Shown here: one piece after another, positions 1 to 10,589 of the stretch
How the letters are laid out: each line of letters opens with the position of its first letter
Numbering within the stretch: position 1 is the first letter of the stretch
From: Trachelipus rathkii
Taxonomy: Eukaryota; Arthropoda; Malacostraca; Isopoda; Trachelipodidae
Assembly: GCA_015478945.1 (NCBI GenBank)
Contig: JABUQX010021247.1
Location: 1 to 22,500 of the forward strand
Reading direction: 5' to 3'
Length of the DNA stretch: 22,500 nt
Translations under genes and position numbers: made by a program
The notes under the pieces: model-generated
Seen by the model: the letters and a program-made list of their open reading frames with translations, nothing else
What the model was told of the DNA's origin: nothing
Database searches by the model: none

Positions 1-249
1 CGGTGTAGATAAACCACAAAAGCATACAAACATTTACAATGCATTAACAGCATGAAAAAGTTAATACATAATTATTTATATGACACAAATGAATTATTCA
101 CAAGAAAATTTGCCACATCGATCGAACGTTAGAATCCAAAAGGAACAGGTCCTCCAGTAGTATAAGGCGTTTTATGAGTATCCATAATTGATTTCAATGC
201 GCACCGGAAAAGAGTTTTCAAAGCTGAGTACGAGAGAAACATTGCTTTG

Positions 250-640
250 ACATAATGTAGAGACGAAGGTGCTTGAAATTTAATCTTTTATTTTGAAAAA
301 AAAATTTCTTCATACATAAAGGAGAGCGGTCAAACCAAGGTTTAGAATTCGAAAAAGAATCAGAGTTCGTGTGGAATCCAAAAATGAATTCTGCCATAAT
401 CCAAACTTAAAATGATGCAAAGAAATCCATACCGTAAGGAAAGTTACAGACTTAGAGTAAATTTCTTGAAATTGAGGTCCTTTATTTTGAAAAATTTCTT
501 TCAAACATTTAAAAGGGAGCGGTCACAGAACCATTTAGAATTCGAAAAGGAATCAGAGTTCGTAGTGGAATCCAAAAATGAGTTTCTGCCCATAATCCAA
601 ACTTGAATGATGAAAGAAATCCAGGCCCGCAAAAGAAGTT
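250..640. repeat. Diverged tandem duplication, period about 193 bp
   Basis: Two head-to-tail copies, about 250-447 and 448-640. Shared landmarks lie 193 bases apart: the block AGAATTCGAAAA begins at 344 and again at 537. Both copies also share a TTTATTTTGAAAA stretch, a GGAGCGGTCA-like stretch and CATAATCCAAACTT. The copies differ by substitutions and small indels, so the duplication is not recent. The short open frames on either strand follow the repeat and look like no protein family I recognise. A weaker, partial resemblance lies at 17908-17940, suggesting a dispersed repeat family. Confidence 0.75.
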
Positions 641-1400
641 TGCGATGTCTAGCGATGAATCCTCGAACTGTTGATAGTGTGAAAGGTGAAGAACCTTAAG
701 GGCCAAAAAATTAGAAAGGCAAAATTGAAGTTCCAGTATCGATAAATGTTCGTTTGCTTGAGTCATTTTCCCCAGTGTTCTGATTGGGAATTTTCAGTAT
801 TATTTTAGTTTTTCTTTTTCTTATTTTGTGTTTTTTCAGAAGGCGTTGATTGAAGTTCTGGGTGTTCTTCTCCGGGTTCACCAATTATTTAGGGCAAAAC
901 TTGCCAAGTTGGTGGCTTCTTTTATGAGCAAGCACCCTATATAAGAGGATGGTAATTTAGAAATCCATATTTGAAATGATGTTTTTATTAAACATAAGTA
1001 GAGATATTCAATAAAAGTAAAGTAACAAAAGTCCCTGCTGTTGAGGATACTCCTCTTCGTTAGGCGATTGAGCTACAGCCCTATTCCAGCGCCGTTTTCC
1101 ACACTTGCCTCCGACTCTTCGTTTTTTAGCGAAAATTTGTGATCGAAAAATACGAGTCGCAGGCCTTTCCTTGAAATTTACCTCTCTTGCAGGATTTCTC
1201 GAGAGAGTATCTTGAGTAAATTTATTTCTTCTGAATCTTGTTAATTTTATCTGACTCTGTATCTGACTCATGAGTATCTCAACATGACGGGTTTATATAT
1301 TTTTTCATTTCGACTTATGCTAAAATTTTGCTCGCCCAAATCTTAGCATAAGTACGAACATAATAAATTAAAATTTTTACAAAGTTATAATGGAGTGCTT
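641..1400. other. No gene recognised
   Basis: This stretch is unique and moderately AT-rich. An 87-codon minus-strand open frame at 1008-1271 is rich in Arg and Lys but shows no family motif. A TTTTTTCAG at 832-840 resembles a splice acceptor, but no exon can be followed from it. Confidence 0.5.
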
Positions 1401-1401
1401 A

Positions 1402-1478
1402 CATATATATATATAATAATATATATAATTATATATAATATATACTAATCATATATATAATATATAAATTATATATAT

Positions 1479-1533
<55 letters not shown>

Positions 1534-1580
1534 ATATATATATAAATATATATATATAGATATATATATTAATATATATC
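1402..1580. repeat. (AT)n microsatellite
   Basis: The segment is almost pure alternating A and T with a few interruptions (TAAT, AAAT, AGAT). Confidence 0.95.
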
Positions 1581-1682
1581 TAAATGAAACAAAATGGCAA
1601 TAGTTCTTATTCAACTTTACTAATTTTTGGTCTAGAAACACAAATTTAATAAACTTTCAATATTTTACACATCCTCAACATC

Positions 1683-1766
1683 CGCATTTAATAAACTACG
1701 GATTCGGGATGCGGATGCGGAAATATTTCCAAATTCGTCGTGAATTGCGGATGCGAATTTCAAATT
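1683..1766. other. GCGGATGCGG-type motif cluster
   Basis: An isolated GC-richer patch between AT and AAT tracts. It carries ATGCGGATGCGG and then TTGCGGATGCG about 40 bases later. Short repeated GCGGAT-type words occur near the ends of some hAT-like elements, so this may be a transposon-end relic. That is inference; no partner end was found. Confidence 0.3.
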
Positions 1767-1795
1767 CATTAACAATAATTATAATAATAGTTCAT

Positions 1796-1799
1796 CAGA

Positions 1800-1846
<47 letters not shown>

Positions 1847-1950
1847 TAATAATAATAATAAATTAATAAAATAATAATAATAATAATAATAATAGATAAT
1901 AATAATAATAATACTTAATAAATAATAAATAATATAATAATAATAATATA

Positions 1951-1984
<34 letters not shown>

Positions 1985-2063
1985 GAATATAAATAATAAT
2001 AATAATAAATAATAATCAATAATAATATATCAATAATAAATAATATTAATAATAATAATTATT
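1796..2063. repeat. (AAT)n trinucleotide microsatellite
   Basis: About 270 bases of AAT/ATA units with occasional phase slips and point changes. It is the longest trinucleotide tract in the window. Confidence 0.95.
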
Positions 2064-2211
2064 TTAAGATTTGTTAAGTGGAAAAATCTATATAATAATA
2101 TAATATTATATAAGACTGCAATAGGCCTAAAGATATATATATACTATATATATATATTATATAATATATATATATATATATATATTAACATATAATACTA
2201 TAGTATATATA

Positions 2212-2251
<40 letters not shown>

Positions 2252-5200
2252 TAGATTATTATATATATTTTTAAAATTTATATATTTATTAAAAATATAT
2301 TTATATTAAAATATATAAGATATGATATAATATTATAATATATATAATTAATATATATATATAATATATTAATATAATATATATTTACATATATATATTA
2401 ATATTTATTATATAATATAATATTATATATATATATATAGGTGTAAGCCTTTATAATATATATTATAATTAACTATATTATATTATATATAGCATATATT
2501 ATATTCATATTATATTAACTTTAATATATATATAGTTTTATATATAAATAAATAGTATTATATTATAATCTTTATTAATTTTAAGATATTATTATATATT
2601 TTCAATTTATTAGCATAAATTTAATTAACATATTTTAAAATATATAATATATTACCGCCTCTATATAAAAAAGTAGTATATATTACTAATTAATATATTG
2701 ATATCATAGTAATTATATCATAATATAATTCATTAATTACTATATTAACTATATATATATATAATATATATTAATATATATATTCCTTTTAATTATAGAA
2801 AATTATCATAATATATATATTGTAATTTAAAAATAAATGTATTTCAATAATAGTTCATAGTATTTGAAAAAACAATAATAAAATTTAAATAATATTTATA
2901 CCTGTTTTGCTTGTATATTATTTATAATTCTTTTTTTTAATTTATTTTTATGTTTTAAAATAATTTTTTTCTATTTATTTTTTTTTAGATGATAAATTTT
3001 ATTACATTTTTCATAATATTTATTTTATTTTTATTTTTATTTTACTTTGCTTAAAAATATTATTTATTATCTATTTATTTAATTTATATTAATTACTTAC
3101 AAGGCTCTGATATTGATTTTTACTCAAACATAATTGAGGATTATAATATATATCATTATAATAACAAGTCATCAAAAAATTAAACCACTCTCAAAAAACC
3201 AAATAAAGTTGAATAAAAATTAATCTAAATAACCTTAATACAGTGGACATAATATTATCAATATATCTTTTATTATTATAACCATTTCTTTTCTATATTC
3301 TACAACTTGCATTGGCTCTTTAAGAAACTTTCTTATTCTCTATTTTTCATTTTTTTATTATCTTTTATCCATTTTTACTTATGTTCTATATAACTATATA
3401 CATTTGGTCTCGCCTTAATTATTATTACTCACCTTTAGTATATGGTATTGTAGAATTTAGTATTTGTTCTACCGCTCTTGTTCTTCTCTCATCGTGAGAT
3501 ATTTTTCTTTCTCTTTCTATAATTCTCATACCATACACTCTACCCAATCTCGGATACGTCACATTCTAATATATATATCTTTCTTTTCTCCTCCCTTTAA
3601 TATATCTATTTTCTCATCCTCTACCTCATATATACTCCACTATTTTTGCTAATAACTCCCTAAAATATACATTTTTCATAATCTTTCAATTCATCTTTAG
3701 ATTAATATTTTTTTTAATATAGTTAGCGCGATCTAATCTAATCTCTTTTTAGGGGGTAGGTATTAGATTGAGTAAAAAAAATGATATTATCGTGATATTA
3801 TCTTTATTTTAAAAGATATAATATATATGTAATATTTACCTTTTGAGATAATTTTTATTATTATATGTTTCGTTCTAGTTTTCTAATAATATAATACGAA
3901 CATATTCAAAATATTTCAATATAGTGTTGGGAATATTTATCAAGGGTTTATATATATCTAACACATACTTTGTGTAAAACGAAAAAGTATTTGAAAATAA
4001 CTTGTATTTATCCATATATAAATATACTAATAAATAAAAAAAATTTAATGAAAATATTTCTGTTATGAATGAAGTATTAGTCATGAATTTAGTTATACTT
4101 TTAAACTATAATATATATCATGGTAGGTTTTTATCAGTGTTATTTTGAAAATTTATGCATTTTTTTAATATAATCAGATCTTTCTTTTAGAGAAACAAAC
4201 AGTCAAAATGTGAGATAGAGAAGTTACAAAACATTAAAGTCTATTATATTCCATTTAAAAGAAAAAAGCAGAAAATCTTCAATGTAATAGAAATGTGTAT
4301 TTATATATATATATATAACATTTATACTTATGGCAAATTTAATTTTTTGTTTATTTTTATATTTTAATTCTCTTAACTTTATTTTATATTATTTTCTTTT
4401 ATATTCTTTATACTATTTACTTTTACCTTATAAATTTTCTTTTACTTTTTAATTTTTTAGTTTTATTTTTCCTAATTTTATCTTTAAATTTATTATTACT
4501 TTTTATATTTTTTACTTTTATTTTTATTGATTCACTTTATCTTTGTTTAGTTTTTTTTTTTAACTTATATTTTATTTATTTTAATTATGGTTTTCTTTAA
4601 TTTTTATAATTTAATTTTTATTCACTTTTTCTTTTAATTTTACTCCTAACTTTTTATATATATATTATCCTTATGTTTGTATTTATGTTTAATTTTAAAA
4701 TATATATTTATAATTTCACATTTTTAATTTTATTTTAATATTTATTTTTTTATATTATAAAATTTTTACTTTATATATATTTTTATTAAAGTTTACTTTA
4801 ACTTTTTATTGTATATAATATTTTTTTAATAATAACTTTTATCTTTGTTATTTTCAAATAAAAGATAATTAAATATTCCTCATCAAATATGTTTATAATG
4901 AAGAGAACTTTATTTTCCTCTCATTTCTTTCCTTGCATCTTTTATCATCGTCTTACGCTATATCATATTATATGGAATAAGAAGGATTCTTTCTTGAAGT
5001 TATAAATTGCGTAAAATATAATGATGATCTAGAAACGATGATGTTCCTATATTATAATAGTTCTTTTACGACGACGCACACAAATTGTCGCTTGGTGATG
5101 AGAAAAGGATAATGAGGAATAGGTAGTAGACCGTAATATATATTATAGATATGAATAGGAAGATTGCATAACATTTCTTAAATAAATTATAGAGAAGAAT

Positions 5201-5547
5201 ATATTATAAATTAGAGGATAGATACCTGTTATAGCTAGGTACTCAGATAGTAGCTATTATTGCTAGTATTTATTGTATTTTGATTAGTGTAGTCTATAAT
5301 ATTATAATATTATATAATATTTATAACATAGTAAATATTATTATTTTGATATATTATATTTAAGTAACCTCATTTGACGCTATTTATGCCATAACCCCAT
5401 ATATAAAGTTTGGAAAAGGTTAATGTATGTGTGGTTGTGACCTATAGTCCATCTGACCTATATATGAGTATATATATTGTTGTAAGATGTGGAAATTTTT
5501 TACAATTATCACAGAATTTATGCAAATGTAATTATATAAGATATACT
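2064..5547. other. AT-rich low-complexity DNA without genes
   Basis: To about 2830 the sequence is mostly TA/AT compound repeats. From about 2900 to 4860 it becomes strongly T-rich on the plus strand (TTTA, TTTTA words). The short open frames here are by-products of composition. A small inverted repeat, AATCTAAT at 3735-3742 and ATTAGATT at 3762-3769, encloses the purine run AGGGGGTAGG. Beyond that I see nothing recognisable. Confidence 0.7.
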
Positions 5548-5635
5548 ATATATATATATATATATACATATATAGATATAGCTATATATAGTATATATAT
5601 ATATAAATCATCTATCTATATTATATATATATATG
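5548..5635. repeat. (AT)n microsatellite at the LINE 5' side
   Basis: An interrupted TA/AT tract directly before the first LINE-like sequence. It may hide the real 5' boundary of that element. Confidence 0.9.
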
Positions 5636-5849
5636 GACAGGAGAAAGGGTAGATAAGACATATGAGTCTGTTCAATTAGAGCATATCTTGGTTACTTGAA
5701 GTTGACAAGCAAATCGCTTAAGGATGTATAGTGTTGGAAGAATGAACAATTCATCAAAATCAGATTTTTATGTATGTCCGAGTAGTGTTGGTTCTAATCG
5801 GCGCCTACCTTTTTAGGTGGATCGCAGGGAAATCTCGCTTAAATGGTTA

Positions 5850-6260
5850 AGAGAGAGGAGAGACGATTGATCGAGGAGAGAGAGAGATAGCTGATGGTAG
5901 GTGATCAAAAAGAAGCGACTGGTATAACAAGTCCTGTGCCGTTTGTGGTGTGTGCAGGAGAATAATGAGAATGGGTAGGAAGGTTTTGATTTGATTTTCT
6001 TTGTGGAGAGAGAGAAAAGCTATCGTGTGTAATAATACTTCTCTTTTAAAACACAACAGTATTCATAAGTTATGTAGAGTTTGGGTCAGGTTAGAGAGTG
6101 GTATCGAAGTGGATAAAGTTTGATTGATTTTTGTGTTGGTGAATATTGTATTGGATGTTAAATCCAGTGAGGGTTTATGGAATGGAATTATCGGAATCTT
6201 AGGCTGTTTTATTGCTAAACTTAAGAAATTGTGGAGGCTTGGATGGAGGGGAAGGTCGAT
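5850..6260 (+). pseudogene. LINE endonuclease domain remnant (C-terminal half)
   Basis: This would be the nicking endonuclease that starts target-primed reverse transcription. Visible pieces are VGDQKEATGI near 5896, then KHNSIHKLCRVW from 6049 in one frame, LESGIEVDK just after it, and the segment LIFVLV in a shifted frame near 6125. In this family that last segment holds the Asp before the final catalytic block. The usual terminal Ser-Asp-His block, expected near 6190, is not intact. Catalytic residues of the N-terminal half were not found, so that half is lost or unrecognisable. Assignment rests on block order and on the RT downstream in the same orientation. Confidence 0.6.
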
Positions 6261-7099
6261 AATGGGAAGGGAAGTGGTATTGTATTAAGATGTTGAGAAG
6301 TTTAATTGGATACAACGGAGGTTAATAAGGGTAATTAATTAAGAGCTCTTCCAAATAAATCAGTTCGATTGTGAACAAGTTGAAACTAACCTTGAAATGT
6401 AAATCTGGAAGCAAGACGAGGAAGGATGGTTGTTTCATTCAGTACCAAAAGAAGTATGTGGATTGTGCTAAAGTGAGGGGAGTAAAGGAGGATGGGTTAA
6501 CACGTGAGTCTGGTGGAGAAAAGGGCCGATTGAAGCCAAGATAGTGAAGCAACGCGTGTTTTTAAAAATTAAAAAGAAGCTTGCGCTTTTTAAGATGCTA
6601 AGTTTAAAAGCCACAATTTGATGAGGTCTCAAACAAAGAAGAGGTGTGAATCGGAATGATAATAATGGCGAGGGAAAAATGGAAAAACGAAAAGGGACCG
6701 CATTTGTGTAGGGACGTTAAAAAACAGGGTCAAGTGACTGGGTTGTTTGGCAAGGACGATGAATCCTGGGGACTTAACAAATTGGAATAGGAAGCTACTT
6801 CCTTGATTAGTAAGAACGAAAGGGTTTAAGGAATTAAAATAAGGGGAATTCTGCTCTCTGGGATAGGTCAAGGTAGTTAAAGGGATAGTGCTTTCGTAGC
6901 TGGGATTGAAGATGGATGTTAGGGAAGTGCTGGGAAATAACACCGAAAATTCTGCATAACATTGGCAGGAGTTGAATAGGTAATAGTGATGTGTTGTGGG
7001 GTTTGATGGTGCACAGAAAGGAATAGGTATTTGGGGGATGATGATCATAACCCAACAAGACAGGACGGTAATGGAGAGTGAGGAAAGGTTAACAGAAAA

Positions 7100-8080
7100 T
7101 GATTAAATCTTGCAGGTGTAGATGAATTGGTGGTTGAAAATGATCAGAACGGGCCCAGGGAGAGGATTGGTGATTGAGTGGATTTGGAAGTTGTGTTCAA
7201 AAAGCGTTTATGGAGGGTATGTTCCGAGGGATTGGAGGAGAGCAGAATTAGTACCCTCAGTTATAAGCGGTAAGAGAGTAAGGGTTTAACTCCAGGATTT
7301 ATTAGGGGAATTAGGTTTTTTTGAGTATCTGTAGGGGAAGATAATGCTTTGATATTATGACTAAAAGATTGCGGTTCGAGTGCGCTGGAGGACTGATGGT
7401 GCAAGAACAAGGTGCGTTAGAAGTTGGCTAGAGGATGCGTGGGATCAAAATCGTCTGTACTAATGATTTAAATTCCAGTCGAAGAGTGAAGAAGAATAAA
7501 ATTGTATTTAGGTTTTCAGGATTTGCAACAGAAGTATAATAGTGATTAACAGGGAAACTCTATGGCAGTGTTTGTGATATATGGTGTTGGTGGTGAGGCT
7601 TCTGAATGAAATCAAAAATATGTATAACGTTAGTGAAGAGCGCGTGCGTAAGAAATAACATAGATCGAAAGCGATTGGTTCAATAGTTAAATAGCGGGAA
7701 GTGACGATAGTTGATGTGTTTTGTCTCGCTTGTTTGTATTCATAGTTTGTATATGGATGCGGATTATGAAAGAATTTAGAGGAGGGCTTGGCATTGGAAG
7801 GTGTTTAGAATGATGGAGAATGAAAGATAAGGGGAGGTGCCTTTACCTTTATAGGCGGGATGATTTTTTGTTTTTGTTGCGAATTGAAGAGAGTTTGAGA
7901 GGATTGGGGATTGGTTGAGGGATTTCGCAGGGTGGGTAAAAGGATGGTGTTGAAAAGAAATGAAGATAAGAGTAAAGTTATTGTTTGTGAGTGAGTACAG
8001 TCCTCGGTGTAAAGTCATGCTTATGTTGGATGGTGAGCAAACTGGAATAAGTGTCCGAGTTTAAATATTTAAGATAATGT
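7100..8080 (+). pseudogene. LINE reverse transcriptase domain remnant
   Basis: RNA-directed DNA polymerase core, broken into several frames. In order: AGVDELVVE near 7114, an RT-entry block; VPRDWRRAELVP at 7221-7256, a very typical LINE block; NRETLWQCL at 7548-7574; a degraded catalytic box at 7848-7863, where the two Asp codons survive but neighbouring bases are disturbed; and VLKRNEDKSKVIVCE at 7947-7991, the K-S-K block after the catalytic box. SEFKYL at 8054-8071 marks the end of the palm/thumb region. Order and spacing match an ORF2 protein of about 1000 residues. Frameshifts separate almost every pair of blocks, so no active enzyme can be made. Confidence 0.82.
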
Positions 8081-8745
8081 GGATGAAAATTGAATGCATG
8101 ATAGATTGTAGTAGGAAAGTTGCGAATGGTGGTAGGAAGGTGGCTGGTGCAATTAAATTCCTTGCGTGGATGTAAATAACTAAAGTCGTCTGAGTGCTGA
8201 TAGGAGTCTCTATGTGGAGGGTGTTTGTTATGTGTCTAAATGATTCAGAATGAAAACTAAGGTCGATGGATATGGAGGTGGATTGATCTAAAGCGTACAG
8301 TGTGTTTCAGGAAGGAGGAATGGGACAATCTTAGGGGCGTATTATAGTATGAGAAGGAATTCGCTAAAATGGGTGAGAGAGGGCGTGGGGGACGAATGAC
8401 AATTCGTGAGGTTACAGGTAGTTGTGTTGAATGTTGCAAAAAAAAAGTAAAATTTGAGGAAAATAGAATAATCTCAAAAAGGAGATGGTTTAGTCCATAG
8501 TTGGAAAGACATGGATTGATACCTTAGTTAGTTAAGCGGATAGTATAGTTGGTGGTGTGCTGAGAATCGACCGCGCTGGGAGGACCGCAAGAAAGAGTAG
8601 ATGAGCCGTGCAGAGTCCGCGCACATGCTTCTGAAGGAGAGGAATGTTGAGTTTTGGACAGTTATGCTCGAGGAAGAAAAGGTGTGCAATAATAGGAGGG
8701 AAATAGGCAAGGTTCTATGAGGGAGTAGGGTTTTGATGGTCCCAC
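8081..8745 (+). pseudogene. LINE ORF2 post-RT C-terminal remnant
   Basis: SRKVANGGRKVAGAIKFLAW is readable at 8110-8169, a hallmark of the region after the RT in this LINE group. Further on, single frames give LRSMDMEV near 8260, then SLKWV and MTIR near 8360-8405. A GRP-type basic block follows near 8575 and KERNVEFWTVMLEE near 8637. These correspond to the conserved region that usually ends such proteins about 60 residues after the basic block, so the coding part probably ended near 8745. Stops and shifts occur throughout. Confidence 0.65.
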
Positions 8746-9020
8746 CTAGGTTCAAGGGATGTTATCTTACATTGACGAGATTAGGCTTAGTGTAGGTTCC
8801 GTCGCTCGTAGTCACATGAAAGCCCTGAGTTTTGATTTTTCTACTGCGTCGAGTTCCACTTAAGGATTAAAGAAAGGAGCTAGGTAAGTATGAGCCTTAT
8901 TTTCAGCCTTGCGTTATATTCTCATCTTACTTTAACTATTTTCTTGTTTTCAGTTGCAATGTTGACCTTCACCTTACCCCAGGTCTGGTCGAAGAAAGTT
9001 AATGGGCTCGTATGTTATTA
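8746..9020 (+). other. Probable LINE 3' untranslated region
   Basis: Sequence of normal complexity continues from the last coding block to about 9020, then gives way abruptly to AT repeats. It contains an intron-like unit (8884-8953). No poly(A) tail or short tandem 3' tail was seen, so the true end may have been replaced by microsatellite. Confidence 0.45.
8884..8953 (+). other. Intron-like segment (70 bp)
   Basis: The donor is TAG|GTAAGTATG, a near-perfect consensus, at 8881-8892. The acceptor is TTCTTGTTTTCAG ending at 8953, with TTTAACT upstream as a possible branch site. Seventy bases is a plausible minimal animal intron length. A second possible acceptor, TTATTTTCAG, ends at 8905 but is too close to the donor. 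Splicing is inferred from sequence only. Confidence 0.4.
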
Positions 9021-9029
9021 TTAGTATCT

Positions 9030-10580
9030 TTTTCAAAATATATTTCATTAAGGCGATATATACGTATACTAAGATATATATTAATTTTATATAATATATA
9101 GTATATAATTATTAATTTATTTAATAATTATATATATATAATTTCATTATTATTATATATAGCTTTAATTTATTATATCTTACACACAAGTATATACACT
9201 TCTTATAATTTTTATATTTTTTTATAATTTATATTCATTATTTAATATATATTATATCATTATTGTATATCTGTAACTAAGTTAGTATATATAATATTGT
9301 AATACTAAGTAATATATATACTATATACTATAATATAGTTATATATATATATATATGATAATATGTATATACATACTAAATTTGTATATTAATATAGTAA
9401 TATATATTATTATATAGATAATATTTATAATCATATATATATAATAAATATTATATATATTACGGGCAATAATGATATTCATATTATATATAACTAAGTA
9501 TACCATATATTATCATAATATTTATAACTTTAATTATAAAAATAAAAATAATAACGATTAAATTATTCCTTTCATTGTTGCACACTATAAAATTTTTAAA
9601 TCCACAGCTAATTTTACCATAATTAGTATATCTTTGAAATATTTATAATCTTACCTTATAGTATATATACCTTCTATATAATATATACTTTATTAAGTAT
9701 ATATATATATAATATACTATATATTCATATAACTACTACTTAATATATATACATATACTATACTAGTACTACAACTAACTATTATCATATACTCCATATA
9801 ATTATATAACTTTGATAATACTATATCGTATGTTATGACACAGCACCTCACAGTATTAACTAACTTTATATATCTATATACTTCTTTATACGTTAACTTA
9901 CTTATATAAAACGTCCACTGTTAATATATAATATTACTAATATATATATATATAGTATATAGTATAGTGTATATTATATTATTATATATTATATTTGAGT
10001 ATATACCTTAAATAATATATATATACTGTCGTATATTAATATTAAGATTAACTATTTATAATTTAATATTATATTTTATTTTAATACTATAATACATATT
10101 ATATATATACTATATTATATTATATATATATTATTAATATATTATATTATGTACTCAGGTAATATATATATATATATATAAATTATATATAAATATTATA
10201 ATACTATAATTAATATATATATAATATTATGATATAAAATATAATTTCACATATATTATTAATATAGTAATATAGGTGTATTTACTATTCAATTAGGTGG
10301 TGAATATATCAATACTATATATAGAGTCTATATATATTATATATATAATTATATATAATAATATGAGTATACTTATTTCGATATATATATATAGTATAAT
10401 ATATAGTATATTTTAGTTATTATATATATAGAAATATATATATACAGGGAGATATATATATATAATATTAAATATTAATATAATATATATTATATATATA
10501 AAATATATATTATAATATATATATATATATATTATATAATATATTATATTTATTTATTATATATGGTATGATATTATATA
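9030..10580. repeat. AT-rich microsatellite desert
   Basis: About 1.5 kb of TA/AT and TAATA compound repeats with short unique islands (9540-9640, 9820-9920). No open frame or motif of interest was found. Confidence 0.85.
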
Positions 10581-10589
10581 TGGGTAGGT

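Larger units (their letters stand above)
5640..9020 (+). mobile_element. Decayed non-LTR retrotransposon (LINE), plus strand
   Basis: Across about 3.3 kb the plus strand is strongly enriched in G over C, unlike either flank. Translating the three plus frames piecewise gives the expected order of LINE ORF2 blocks: apurinic-type endonuclease, linker, reverse transcriptase, then the post-RT C-terminal region. No frame stays open for long; stops and single-base shifts interrupt it every few dozen codons. The long minus-strand open frames here (such as 6629-7048) are shadows of this G-rich sense strand. The wording of the conserved blocks resembles LINEs I associate with decapod crustaceans, but the clade (RTE, Jockey, CR1 or other) is unresolved. 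Boundaries are approximate because both ends run into AT microsatellites. No target-site duplication or poly(A) tail could be defined. Confidence 0.8.

Noticed and set aside
1008..1271. Arg/Lys-rich 87-codon minus frame
   Set aside because: No family motif, no codon or splice context, and isolated in non-coding sequence.
1402..2063. CRISPR array or structured direct-repeat locus
   Set aside because: The repeats are simple di- and trinucleotide tracts without unique spacers of constant length, in an evidently eukaryotic context.
6629..7048. 139-codon minus-strand open frame
   Set aside because: It lies antisense to the LINE, whose G-rich sense strand carries recognisable EN/RT blocks; the frame has no motif and reflects low stop density on the C-rich complement.
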